In this document: piece after piece, positions 24,320 through 33,156 of the stretch
How the letters are laid out: every line of letters begins with the position of its first letter
Position numbering within the stretch: position 1 is the stretch's first letter
Assembly: GCF_030376615.1 (NCBI RefSeq)
Contig: NZ_JARRAB010000013.1
Coordinates: 79,591 to 143,590 of the forward strand
Length of the DNA stretch: 64,000 bases
Source of the DNA: Pseudomonas sp. sp1636
Lineage (GTDB): Bacteria; Pseudomonadota; Gammaproteobacteria; Pseudomonadales; Pseudomonadaceae
Reading direction: 5' to 3'
Notes under the pieces: model-generated
What the model was told of the DNA's origin: nothing
The model's input: the letters and a program-made list of their open reading frames with translations, nothing else
Databases searched by the model: none
Made by a program: the position numbers and the translations under genes

Positions 24320-25655
24320 TGGACTACCAGCAGCTCGCCGGCCTGCGCCAGCACCACCCGGCCTGGCGCCTGCTGTGTTCGCCCCATGCGCCGTTGATCG
24401 TCAGCTTCCTCTAGCGCACCTTCCGCGTGCCCAACCTGCGCAGCCTCGACCAGCACAGCCTGGCCTCGCGCCTGGAGGATCACCTCTACGCCTTGCGCCA
24501 GACCCAGGGCGACGAGGCCTTTCCGCGGGCGGCCGCGGCCTACCTCGACGAATGGGCGGACAACGCCAACGGCTGGCTGCGCAAGTACTACCCGGCCAGC
24601 GGCGACGAGGCGCACTTCGAGCTGAGCGCCGCCAGCGAGAAGGCCATCGAATGGCTGACCAGCCTGGGCAAGCGCCAGTTCGTCGGCACCGAGTCGCGCC
24701 TGCTGACCATCTTCGAGCTGCTCAAGCAGATGGTCGAAGGCAGCGAAACCGACCCCGAAACCCGCATCCATGAGCTGGAGAAGCGCAAGGCCGGCATCGA
24801 CAGCGAGATCGCCCAGATCCGCGCCGGCCAGCTCGAACTGATGGACGAGACGCGGGTCAAGGAGCGCTTTCTCGAGGTTGCCGCCGGCGCCCGCAGCCTG
24901 CTGGCGGACTTTCGCGAGGTGGAACAGAACTTCCGCGACCTCGATCGCGCCGTGCGCGAGCGCATCGCCACCTGGGAAGGCAGCAAGGACGAGCTGATCG
25001 GCGAGATCTTCGGCGAGCACGAGGCCATCGCCGACTCCGACCAGGGCCGCAGCTTTCGCGCCTTCTGGGATTTCCTGATGTCGCCGGCGCGCCAGGAGGA
25101 ACTCTCCGCGCTGCTGCAACAGGTCTTCGCCCTGGCCCCGGTGCAGAGCCTGGAACCGAACCGGCGCCTGCTGCGCATGCACTACGACTGGCTGGCAGCC
25201 GGGGAAACCGCGCAGCGCACCGTGGCCCGTCTGTCCGAGCAACTGCGCCGCTACCTGGACGACCAGGCCTGGCTGGAGAACCGGCGGATCATGCGCCTGC
25301 TGCGCGATATCGAGGGTCAGGCTCTGCAGCTGCGCGAACGCCCGCCGAGCGAGCTGGCGTTGAGCCTGGACGCCGCCCCCCCCCGAGCTCAACCTGGCCC
25401 TGGATCGGCCGCTGTACAGCCCGCCGCTGAAGCCGCGGATCGAGCAGCAGATCCTGCTCGAAGGCGAACCCGCAGGCGACCACGACGCGCTGTTCGAGCA
25501 GGTACAGATCGATAAGGCGCGCCTGCTCGGGCAGATCCGCCGCGCCCTGCAGAGCGAGACGCGGATCAACCTCGGCGAACTGCTGCAACGCCACCCGCTG
25601 CAGCAGGGCCTGGCCGAGCTGGTGGCCTACCTGGAACTGGCCGCCAACGACAAAC
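24319..25655 (+). pseudogene. Remnant of a DUF3375 kleisin-like subunit (MksF/JetA)
   Basis: The frame starts [19 protein letters not shown], the usual start of DUF3375 proteins. It is broken by TAG at 24412-24414 (after VSFL) and resumes for about 320 codons with clear MksF/JetA features (LRKYYP, TESRLLTIFELLKQMV). A nine-C tract at 25376-25384 then shifts the frame; with eight Cs it reads on as PELNLALDRPL to AELVAYLELAANDK. The C-terminus is missing: at about 25655 the sequence jumps into the middle of the ATPase gene. DUF3375 proteins are the kleisin-like partner of SMC-type MksB/JetC in plasmid-restricting Wadjet/Mks systems. This copy cannot be functional. Confidence 0.85.
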
Positions 25656-26260
25656 TTCGGCAGCGACCTCTCGGCCCTGCGCGAGCTGCCCAACATCACG
25701 CTCGAAGAGAGCTTTTCCGCCTACGGCGCGGCCTTCCGCCGCCGCTTCGGCATCGACAACGAGCAGGCCCTGGAGCTGTTCAGCCAGACCGTGTCGATGA
25801 AATCGGTGGGCAATCTCACCGATTTCGTCCGCGAACACATGCTCGAAGAGCTGCCGATGCAGGCGCGCATCGGCGCGCTGATCAACCACTTCGACGACCT
25901 CAATCGCGCCCACGAGGCGGTGCTCAAGGCCAAGGATCAGATCGCCCGGCTGCGTCCGCTAAGCGAGGACTGCCAGCGCCACGCCACGGTCGCCGCCGAG
26001 GCCGAGCACTTCACCGCCTGCCGCGAGGCGCTGTCGCCCTGGTTCGCCCAACTCAAGGGCGAGTTGCTCGGCAAACGCCTGAGCAACCTGGAACAGGACG
26101 GCGCGCGCCTCGGCGAGCGCCGCGAACAGGGCCAGGCGCGGCGCGACGAGCTGAACCGCGCCATCGCCCAGGACGGCGGCGACCGCCTGGCCGCGATCAA
26201 GACCGAGATCCACGCCAGGAGCGCCGAGCAGCAGCGCCGGCAGAGCCGCGCCGAGCAGTA
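25656..26260 (+). pseudogene. Internal fragment of an SMC/MukB-like ATPase (MksB/JetC)
   Basis: About 200 codons read FGSDLSALRELPNITLEES through VKSVGNLTDFV-type sequence to a coiled-coil start (KAKDQIARLRPLSEDC and later alternating E/R/Q-rich helices). This is an inner N-terminal piece of an ATPase usually over 1000 residues long. The Walker A region, most of the coiled coil and the signature/Walker B end are absent. It begins directly after the truncated DUF3375 frame in a different reading frame, so a deletion removed the end of that gene, the whole DUF4194 gene (MksE/JetB) and the start of this one. Confidence 0.82.
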
Positions 26261-26659
26261 CGCAACGCCCTGGCCTTTCCCGCCCAGCCGCGGGCGCTGG
26301 TGATCCTCGGCCAGGGTTACGCCCTGGAACGCCTCGGCGACATCCCCTGGCTGCACCAGCAGCCCCTGCACTACTGGGGCGATATCGACAGCCACGGTTT
26401 CGCCATTCTCGACCGCCTGCGCGCGCACCTGCCCCAGGCCAAATCGCTGCTGATGGATCGCGCCACCCTGCTGGAACATAGGGCGCTCTGGGGCCAGGAG
26501 CCGGCCGACAAGCGCTGCAACGCCGAGCTCGGCCGTTTGACCGAGGCCGAGCAGGCGCTCTACCGCGAACTGCGTGAAGACCGCCTCGGTGCACGCCTGC
26601 GCCTCGAACAGGAGCGTGTGCGCTTCGGCTGGCTGCAACAGACGCTGCAAAGGCTCTGA
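26261..26659 (+). pseudogene. C-terminal fragment of a DUF2220 Toprim-like nuclease (MksG/JetD)
   Basis: About 132 codons starting RNALAFPAQPRALVILGQGY, with YWGDIDSHGFAILDRLR and LLMDRATLLEHRALWG, match the C-terminal Toprim-like half of JetD/MksG proteins, the subunit that cleaves DNA in Wadjet systems. The acidic WGDID motif is retained but the N-terminal half is lost. The junction with the ATPase fragment at about 26260 is out of frame, evidence for a second deletion. No start codon or ribosome site serves it. Confidence 0.82.
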
Positions 26660-26741
26660 AACCGGCAGGCGAGCGACGCATTCCGCCAGAGGCCACGCGG
26701 CCGCCTGACGATGGTGCGCACGGCGCACCCTGGGCGCTGAA

Positions 26742-27458
26742 TCACTCCGGCACCTCGACGCTGACGTGCAGCGCATCGTGGCGCCAGAACTCCAGGTCGC
26801 AGTCGATCAGCCGGCCGTGCTGGTCGCGATTGACCCGCACGATGCGTAGCGCCGGGCTGCCCACCGCCACCTTCAAGGCCGCCGCCGCTTCGCTGTGCAG
26901 GGCGGTGGGCACCATATCGAAACGCACCCGACCGTAATGAACGCCGTACTCGCGGGCATAGAGTTCGGTCAATGAGCGGGTCAGGTCGTAATCGAGAATG
27001 CCGGCGAAGTAGCTCGGGTTGAGGTAGTGCTCGACATACAGCACCAGGCGCCCGTCGATGCGCCGCGCCCGGCGGATCTGGTAGACGCTGGACAGTGCCG
27101 GCAGCGCCAGTATCTGGCAGATCTCGGCGCTGGCCGGGATCAGCCGCGCGCTCAACACTTCGGTGGCCGGCACCCGTCCCTGCTCATCGACCATGGCGTG
27201 AAAGTGGCTGCGCACCAGCGGGTTGTAAGCCACCCGCGGCGGCGAGACGAACCAGCCGCGGCGCTCCTCGCGGTAGATCAAGCCCTGCGCCTCAAGCTGG
27301 CCCAGCGCCTCGCGCAGGGTGATGCGGGTGGTATCGAACACCTCGCTAAGCTTGCGCTCGGCCGGCAACTGGCTGCCGGAAGGCAGCAGGCCATGCTCGA
27401 TCTGTTCCTCTAAGGCCCGGCAGATGGCAGTGACTGCCCGTGGCGTTGCATCACCCAT
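26742..27458 (-). CDS. GntR/HutC-family regulator with UTRA domain (PhnF-like)
   Basis: A 238-residue regulator. The N-terminal winged helix (LPSGSQLPAERKLSEVFDTTRITLREAL) is followed by a UTRA ligand-binding domain (residues ~95-238). It is divergent from an ABC-importer operon. Two 12-bp near-identical palindromes in the intervening region (27474-27485 and 27747-27758) match the style of the TGGT-ATAG-ACCA site reported for mycobacterial PhnF, suggesting a phosphonate- or phosphate-ester-responsive repressor. The ATG at 27458 is chosen to place the first operator upstream of the gene; longer in-frame starts would read through it. Confidence 0.87.
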   Translation of the reverse strand: MGDATPRAVTAICRALEEQIEHGLLPSGSQLPAERKLSEVFDTTRITLREALGQLEAQGLIYREERRGWFVSPPRVAYNPLVRSHFHAMVDEQGRVPATEVLSARLIPASAEICQILALPALSSVYQIRRARRIDGRLVLYVEHYLNPSYFAGILDYDLTRSLTELYAREYGVHYGRVRFDMVPTALHSEAAAALKVAVGSPALRIVRVNRDQHGRLIDCDLEFWRHDALHVSVEVPE

Positions 27459-27473
27459 CAAGACCCCCACAAC

Positions 27474-27485
27474 TGGACTAGTCCA
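27474..27485. promoter_or_regulatory. Operator 1 for the GntR/UTRA regulator
   Basis: TGGACTAGTCCA is a perfect 12-bp palindrome lying 16 bp before the regulator's start codon. It resembles the site before the transporter operon, suggesting autoregulation. Confidence 0.65.
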
Positions 27486-27746
27486 AATCGGCCTGCGAGC
27501 CTGAAACGGCTCGTACAGCCTCGACAATCATGTTTCAAGGTTAAGCAGTCTAGATGACCGAGCCATGACAACACTCTTTCAAGGCGGGCCTAAAACCGCC
27601 GAGGCATGGATAAAACGGCAAATAATCGGGCGCTTATTCATGGTCTACGCTTGTTATTCGCCAGTTTGGCGAAGCGTTCGCAGATCGGCAAATGAGCCGC
27701 CTACATAAAACTGTCATTTAACTGGCCTAACTTGACCCGGCCTTAC

Positions 27747-27758
27747 TGATCTAGACCA
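27747..27758. promoter_or_regulatory. Operator 2 for the GntR/UTRA regulator
   Basis: TGATCTAGACCA is a palindrome with one mismatched pair, 42 bp before the solute-binding protein start and just after a TTGACC hexamer (27732-27737). Its CTAG core and flanks match operator 1. A weaker copy is at 27546-27557. Apart from these sites I see nothing in the 342-bp divergent gap. Confidence 0.65.
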
Positions 27759-27800
27759 GAACTTTCCACCGCACGCACTTTGATCGCAAAGGAGTTTCCC

Positions 27801-28859
27801 ATGAAGCAACTGCTGCTGGCGTCACTAATGGGCTCGGCCATCGCCCTGGCCACCTCGGCCATGGCCGCTGAAACGGACTTGCAAGCACTGGAACAGGCTG
27901 CGCGCGCCGAAGGCGCGGTGAACAGCGTGGGCATGCCCGATAGCTGGGCCAACTGGAAGGACACCTGGGTCGACCTGGAAAAGCGCTATGCCCTCAAGCA
28001 CATGGACACCGACATGAGCTCGGCCCAGGAAATCGCCAAGTTCGCCGCCGAGAAAGAAAATGCCACCGCCGACATCGGCGATGTCGGTGCCGCCTTCGGC
28101 CCCATCGCCGTGCAGCAGGGGGTGACCCAGCCGTACAAGCCGAGCACCTGGGAGCAGATCCCGGCCTGGGCCAAGGATCAGGACGGCCACTGGATGCTGG
28201 CCTATACCGGCTCCATCGCCTTTATCGTCAACAAGCAGCTGGTCAAGGACATCCCGACCAGCTGGGCCGACCTGAAGACCGGCACATACAAGGTGTCTGC
28301 CGGTGACGTCAGCACCGCCGCGCAGGCGGTTAACGGGGTGCTGGCCGCCGCCATCGCCATGGGCGGCAATGAAGGCAACGTCAAACCGGCACTGGAGCTA
28401 TACGCCGAACTGGCCAAGCAAGGCCGCCTGTCGCTGGCCAACCCGACCATCCAGACCCTGGAAAAAGGCGAAGTGGAAGTCGGCGTGGTCTGGGACTTCA
28501 ACGGCCTGAGCTACCGCGACCAGATCGACCCCGAACGCTTCGAGGTGCTGATCCCTTCTGACGGCTCGGTCATCTCCGGCTACAGCACCATCATCAACAA
28601 GTGGGCGAAAAACCCCAACGCGGCCAAGCTGGCCCGCGAATACATCCTCAGCGACGCCGGCCAGATCAACCTGGCCAAGGGCAACGCCCGGCCGATCCGC
28701 GCCGAGCACCTGAGCCTGCCGGCCGAGGTGCAGGCCAAGCTGCTGCCCCAGGCACAGTACGCCAAGGTGCAGCCGATCAAGGATGCGGCCGTCTGGGAAG
28801 CCACCTCCAAAGCCCTGCCGCGCCTGTGGCAAGAGCACGTCATCATCCATATGAACTAA
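27801..28859 (+). CDS. ABC-transporter periplasmic substrate-binding protein
   Basis: A 352-residue protein with a signal peptide (MKQLLLASLMGSAIALATSAMA, cleavage near residue 22) and the type II periplasmic-binding fold of the iron/polyamine/2-aminoethylphosphonate group. AAGGAG precedes the ATG. It begins an importer operon whose other members are a phosphodiesterase-superfamily protein, two permeases, an ATPase and a HAD phosphatase. A hairpin after its stop codon could stabilise its mRNA for higher expression, as is common for binding proteins. The ligand is probably an organophosphorus compound judged by the regulator and enzymes. Confidence 0.87.
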   Translation: MKQLLLASLMGSAIALATSAMAAETDLQALEQAARAEGAVNSVGMPDSWANWKDTWVDLEKRYALKHMDTDMSSAQEIAKFAAEKENATADIGDVGAAFGPIAVQQGVTQPYKPSTWEQIPAWAKDQDGHWMLAYTGSIAFIVNKQLVKDIPTSWADLKTGTYKVSAGDVSTAAQAVNGVLAAAIAMGGNEGNVKPALELYAELAKQGRLSLANPTIQTLEKGEVEVGVVWDFNGLSYRDQIDPERFEVLIPSDGSVISGYSTIINKWAKNPNAAKLAREYILSDAGQINLAKGNARPIRAEHLSLPAEVQAKLLPQAQYAKVQPIKDAAVWEATSKALPRLWQEHVIIHMN

Positions 28860-28867
28860 TCCAATCG

Positions 28868-28893
28868 GGCCCTGGGCTGTACCCGCCAGGGCC
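28868..28893 (+). other. Intercistronic hairpin after the binding-protein gene
   Basis: GGCCCTGG (28868-28875) pairs with CCAGGGCC (28886-28893) with no T-run. It is placed where such stems protect binding-protein mRNA or limit read-through to transporter genes. Confidence 0.55.
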
Positions 28894-28918
28894 GCTTCGG
28901 TTGCTAAGGCGTTTAACC

Positions 28919-29725
28919 ATGTCGCACAACGTCATCCTCGTCGTACTGGATGGCCTGAGTTTCCAGGTGGCCCAGCATGCGCTGGGCCATTTGCAGGCTT
29001 ACTGCCAGGCCGGGCGCGCCGCGCTGTACAAGCTCGACTGTGAACTGCCGGCACTCTCGCGGCCACTCTACGAAGCCATACTCACCGGGGTTGCGCCCAT
29101 CGACAGCGGCATCGTGCATAACGATGTGGTGCGCCTATCGAGGCAACGCAGCCTCTTCCATTACGCCCGCGACGCCGGCCTGACCACCGCTGCCGCGGCC
29201 TATCACTGGATCAGCGAGCTGTACAACCGCGCCCCCTTCCAGGCGGCCCGCGACCGCCACACGGCGGACGAGGCGCTGCCGATTCAATACGGCCATTTCT
29301 ACTACGCCGACCATTACCCGGACTCGCACCTGTTCGCCGATGCCGACAGCCTGCGCCAGCGCCATCGACCCAACCTGCTGCTGGTGCACCCGATGAATAT
29401 CGATGACGCCGGCCACAAGCATGGCCTCGATAGCCCGCAATACCGCAACAGCGCACGTCGGGCCGATGTGCTCTTGGCCGAATACCTGCAGACCTGGCTG
29501 GAGGCCGGCTACCAGATTCTAGTCACCGCCGACCACGGCATGAATAACGACCGCTCGCACAACGGCCTGCTGGCGGAAGAGCGCGAAGTGCCGCTGATCG
29601 TGCTCGGCAGCGCCTTCAGCCTCGACCCCAGCGCCCAGCCCAAGCAGCTGGAGCTGTGCGGCACGGTCTGCGAGCTGCTGGGCGTGGCCCATGACAAGCC
29701 CTTCTGCCGGGAGCTGTTAGCATGA
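28919..29725 (+). CDS. Alkaline phosphatase-superfamily phosphodiesterase/phosphonohydrolase-like protein
   Basis: A 268-residue protein of the type I phosphodiesterase/nucleotide pyrophosphatase superfamily. It starts with the metal-site strand VILVVLDGLS, has a probable nucleophile region at ALSRPLYEAILTG, HPMNIDDAGHKHG in the middle and TADHGMNND for the second metal site. There is no signal peptide, so it acts on an imported substrate. Relatives hydrolyse phosphonoacetate or phosphodiesters. It sits inside an ABC-importer operon and overlaps the first permease gene by 4 bp. Confidence 0.85.
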   Translation: MSHNVILVVLDGLSFQVAQHALGHLQAYCQAGRAALYKLDCELPALSRPLYEAILTGVAPIDSGIVHNDVVRLSRQRSLFHYARDAGLTTAAAAYHWISELYNRAPFQAARDRHTADEALPIQYGHFYYADHYPDSHLFADADSLRQRHRPNLLLVHPMNIDDAGHKHGLDSPQYRNSARRADVLLAEYLQTWLEAGYQILVTADHGMNNDRSHNGLLAEEREVPLIVLGSAFSLDPSAQPKQLELCGTVCELLGVAHDKPFCRELLA

Positions 29726-30564
29726 TGCCCGCCCTGCGTGGCAAGTGGCTGGCCTTGCTGTGCCTGCTGCCCTTTGCCCTGTTCTTTATCGCCTTCCAGG
29801 TCGCCCCGCTGCTCTGGGTAGCCACTCACAGCCTCAATAGCGGCGCTGGCTGGGGCCTGGGCAATTTCCAGGAAGCCCTGGCCTCGCCCTTCTACCGCCA
29901 GGCGATCCGTCACAGCCTGGAAGTGAGCTTCTGGTCGAGCCTGATCGGCATCAGCATCGCCATCCTCGGCAGCTATTCGCTGCGCCAGGTCGACAGCAAG
30001 CTGCGCGACTTCGTCATGGCCTTCTCCAATATGACCAGCAACTTCTCCGGGGTGCCGCTGGCTTTCGCTTTCATTATCTTGCTCGGTTTCAACGGTGCGC
30101 TGACCATCCTGCTCAAGCAGATGGGCATCATCGAAGACTTCAACCTCTACTCCAAGACCGGCCTGATCGTGCTCTACAGCTACTTTCAGATCCCGCTGGG
30201 GGTACTGCTGCTCTACCCGGCCTTCGATGCCCTGCACCAAGACTGGCGCGAATCCGCCGAGCTGCTGGGCGCCAATGCCTGGCAATTCTGGCGGCATATC
30301 GGCCTGCCGGTGATGGCTCCGGCCTTGCTCGGCACCTTCGTCATCCTCCTGGCCAACGCCCTGGGCGCCTACGCCACCGTGTACGCCCTGACCACCGGCA
30401 ACTTCAACATCCTGCCGATTCGAATTGCCGCCATGGTTTCCGGCGATATCTTCCTCGACCCGAATATGGCCAGCGCCCTGGCGATGATCCTGGTCGGTCT
30501 GATGACCCTGATCACCGTGATTCACCAATGGCTGCTGCGCCGGAGCTACCATGTCGCCCGCTGA
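29722..30564 (+). CDS. ABC-transporter permease
   Basis: A 280-residue inner-membrane protein with about six hydrophobic segments and the cytosolic EAA-type loop ESAELLGANAWQFWRHIGLP that docks to the ATPase. It pairs with the permease encoded next (14-bp overlap) and belongs to the spermidine/iron/phosphonate importer class. Translational coupling on both sides indicates one operon. Confidence 0.9.
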   Translation: MMPALRGKWLALLCLLPFALFFIAFQVAPLLWVATHSLNSGAGWGLGNFQEALASPFYRQAIRHSLEVSFWSSLIGISIAILGSYSLRQVDSKLRDFVMAFSNMTSNFSGVPLAFAFIILLGFNGALTILLKQMGIIEDFNLYSKTGLIVLYSYFQIPLGVLLLYPAFDALHQDWRESAELLGANAWQFWRHIGLPVMAPALLGTFVILLANALGAYATVYALTTGNFNILPIRIAAMVSGDIFLDPNMASALAMILVGLMTLITVIHQWLLRRSYHVAR

Positions 30565-31345
30565 AAACCGCTCACCGCTGTTCCACCAAGTGGTGGTCTA
30601 CGGCCTGTTCATCATTCTTCTGCTGCCGCTACTGGGCACCCTGCTCTATTCGCTGTCCAGCAGCTGGTCGGCGAGCATTCTGCCCAGCGGCCTGACCTTC
30701 AAGTGGTACCTGGCGCTATGGAGCGACGAGCGTTTCCTGGCCGCCTTCGGCCGCTCGCTGCTGGTCTGCTTTGCCGCCCTGGCGCTGGCCTTGCTGCTGA
30801 TTCTGCCGCTGTTGTTCGTGATTCATTACCACTTCCCCAAGCTGGACGCGCTGATGAACGTGCTGATCCTGCTGCCGTTCGCCATCCCCCCGGTGGTGTC
30901 CTCGGTGGGGCTGATGCAGCTGTTCGCCGGCGGCCCCTTGGCGATTCTCGGCACGCCCTGGATCCTCATCGGCACCTACTTCACCATCGCCCTGCCCTTT
31001 ATGTACCGGGCGATCAGCAACAACCTACAGGCCATCAACCTGCGCGACCTGATGGACGCCGCCCACCTGCTGGGAGCCAGCACCTGGCGCGCGGCTTTTA
31101 TGGTGGTGCTGCCCAACCTGCGCAAGGGCCTGATGGTCTCGGTGTTCCTCTCCTTCAGCTTCCTGTTCGGTGAATTCGTCTTCGCCAACCTGCTGGTCGG
31201 CAGCCGCTACGAGACCCTGCAGGTCTACCTGTACAACATGCGCAACGACAGCGGCCACTTCACCAGCGCCCTGGTGATCTCCTACTTTATGTTCGTGCTG
31301 CTGATGACCTGGGCGGCCAACCGCTTGAACCAGGATAAATCGTGA
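30551..31345 (+). CDS. ABC-transporter permease
   Basis: A 264-residue inner-membrane permease with about six transmembrane helices and an EAA-type loop (MDAAHLLGASTWRAAFMVVLPNLRKG). It forms the heterodimeric channel with the preceding permease. The 91-bp gap to the ATPase gene contains no clear terminator. Confidence 0.9.
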   Translation: MSPAENRSPLFHQVVVYGLFIILLLPLLGTLLYSLSSSWSASILPSGLTFKWYLALWSDERFLAAFGRSLLVCFAALALALLLILPLLFVIHYHFPKLDALMNVLILLPFAIPPVVSSVGLMQLFAGGPLAILGTPWILIGTYFTIALPFMYRAISNNLQAINLRDLMDAAHLLGASTWRAAFMVVLPNLRKGLMVSVFLSFSFLFGEFVFANLLVGSRYETLQVYLYNMRNDSGHFTSALVISYFMFVLLMTWAANRLNQDKS

Positions 31346-31436
31346 TCGTTCACGCGTGCAGGAGCCCGCGCGCCAGCGATCCACGCGAACACCGATACGA
31401 GCCGGCGCCTGTGACGACCGTCAATAAGGATCTGCA

Positions 31437-32426
31437 ATGAGTTACCTGTCTATTCAAGGCCTGCATAAAAGCTATGGCCCCACCGCCATCTTCAGCGACA
31501 TCAACTGCGAGATCGGCAAGGGCGAATTCATCACCCTGCTCGGCCCCTCCGGCTGCGGCAAGTCCACCCTGCTGCGCTGCGTCGCCGGCCTGACCGGAGT
31601 CAACGGCGGACAGATACGCCTCGATGGCCAGGATCTGCTGCCGGTCGCCCCGCAGAAACGCGGCATCGGCATGGTGTTCCAGAGCTACGCGCTGTTCCCC
31701 AATATGACCGTGCAGCAGAACGTCGCCTTCGGCCTGCGCATGCAAAAGGTCAAGGGCAGCGAGGCCGAGCAGCGGGTCAAGGAGGTGCTGGAGCTGGTCG
31801 AGCTCAATGACTTCGCCGGGCGCTATCCGCAACAGCTGTCCGGCGGTCAATGCCAGCGCGTGGCCCTGGCCCGCTCGCTGGTCACCCGCCCGCGCCTGCT
31901 GCTGCTCGACGAGCCGCTGTCGGCCCTCGATGCACGGATTCGCAAACACCTGCGCGAGCAGATCCGGCAGATCCAGCGCGAATTGGGCCTGACCACTGTC
32001 TTCGTCACCCACGACCAGGAGGAAGCCCTGGTCATGTCCGACCGTATCTTCCTGATGAACGCCGGCCAGATCGTCCAGAGCGGCGATGCCGAGACCCTCT
32101 ACACGGCACCGGCGGATGCCTTTGCCGCCGGCTTTATCGGCAACTACAACCTGCTCGATGCCGCAACCGCCAGCCGCCTGTTCGGTCGAGCGATCGGCAG
32201 CAGTGTCGCCATCCGCCCGGAAGCCATCCAGATCGGCGCACAAGGCAGCATCGCCGCGCAGATCCGCAGCCACAGCCTGCTCGGCAACGTCATCCGCTAC
32301 CGTGTCGAGGCAGGCGGCGTCGAACTGCTGGTCGATGTACTGAATCGCTCGGCCAGCGACATGCACGCCTGCGGCCAGTGCATCAAGCTGAACATCGAAG
32401 ACTCTGCAATTTGTGAGGTGGCCTGA
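31437..32426 (+). CDS. ABC-transporter ATP-binding protein
   Basis: A 329-residue ATPase with Walker A GPSGCGKST near residue 37, signature LSGGQCQRVALARS near 135, Walker B LLLLDEPLSALD near 155, the H-loop His in VTHDQEEAL and a C-terminal TOBE-like region. It energises the importer. AAGGA precedes the ATG, and the TGA overlaps the ATG of the HAD gene (ATGA-type junction). Confidence 0.93.
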   Translation: MSYLSIQGLHKSYGPTAIFSDINCEIGKGEFITLLGPSGCGKSTLLRCVAGLTGVNGGQIRLDGQDLLPVAPQKRGIGMVFQSYALFPNMTVQQNVAFGLRMQKVKGSEAEQRVKEVLELVELNDFAGRYPQQLSGGQCQRVALARSLVTRPRLLLLDEPLSALDARIRKHLREQIRQIQRELGLTTVFVTHDQEEALVMSDRIFLMNAGQIVQSGDAETLYTAPADAFAAGFIGNYNLLDAATASRLFGRAIGSSVAIRPEAIQIGAQGSIAAQIRSHSLLGNVIRYRVEAGGVELLVDVLNRSASDMHACGQCIKLNIEDSAICEVA

Positions 32427-33079
32427 TGGCCCTGGCAATTTTCGACCTGGATGAAACCCTGATCGGCGGCGACTGCGCCAGCCTGTGGAGCACGGAAATG
32501 GTCAAGCTCGGCTGGGCCGACGGCGAGCGCTTTATCGCCCGCGAGCAGGCCCTGATGCGCCAGTACAGCGCCGGCGAACTGGCCATGGAAGACTACATGG
32601 CCTACACCCTCTCGCCCCTGGTGGGACGCACGCCCGAGGAAGTCGCCCAGGTGGTCGAGCCCTTTGTCGAAGAAGTGATCGAACCGATTTTCTACCACGA
32701 CGCCATCCGCTGCCTGAGCAACCACCGGATCGCCGGTGACCGCATTCTGCTGATTTCCGCCTCGGCGCACTTCCTGGTCAGCGCCATCGCCAGCCGCCTC
32801 AAGGTCGAAGAAGTGCTCGCCATCGACCTGGAACAACAGCACGGCCACTACAGCGGCAAAACCCAGGGCGTGCTGACCTACCGCGAAGGCAAAGTCAGGC
32901 GTCTGCACAGCTGGCTGGAAGAACACGGCGAAAGCCTCGCAGGGGCCTACTTCTACTCCGATTCGCGCAACGACCTGCCGCTGCTGCGAGTGGTCGACAA
33001 ACCCCACGCGGTCAACCCCGATCCAACCCTGCGGCAACACGCACAACAAGCCGGCTGGCCGATTCTGCACTGGCGCTGA
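32426..33079 (+). CDS. HAD-IB family phosphatase
   Basis: A 217-residue cytosolic hydrolase with the catalytic DxDET motif (FDLDETL, residues 6-12), motif II Ser in LLISASAH and motif III/IV YFYSDSRNDLPLL. The subclass is related to phosphoserine phosphatase. As the last operon gene it could remove phosphate from the product of the phosphodiesterase-like enzyme, releasing phosphate and a usable alcohol or amine. That two-step idea is an inference from gene order. Confidence 0.9.
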   Translation: MALAIFDLDETLIGGDCASLWSTEMVKLGWADGERFIAREQALMRQYSAGELAMEDYMAYTLSPLVGRTPEEVAQVVEPFVEEVIEPIFYHDAIRCLSNHRIAGDRILLISASAHFLVSAIASRLKVEEVLAIDLEQQHGHYSGKTQGVLTYREGKVRRLHSWLEEHGESLAGAYFYSDSRNDLPLLRVVDKPHAVNPDPTLRQHAQQAGWPILHWR

Positions 33080-33156
33080 TGCAAAACGGAAACTGGCGTG
33101 CGCAGGCCATCACAGGCTATAAAGCGCCCCACCGCCGATAACTGCACCACGCCACC

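Noticed and set aside
24319..26659. An active, compact Wadjet or new condensin system
   Set aside because: A nonsense codon, a frameshift, a missing DUF4194 gene, and loss of the ATPase's Walker motifs exclude function.
28868..28893. Terminator after the binding-protein gene
   Set aside because: The stem lacks a T-run, and the following genes have no other promoter that I can see; an mRNA-stabilising hairpin fits better.
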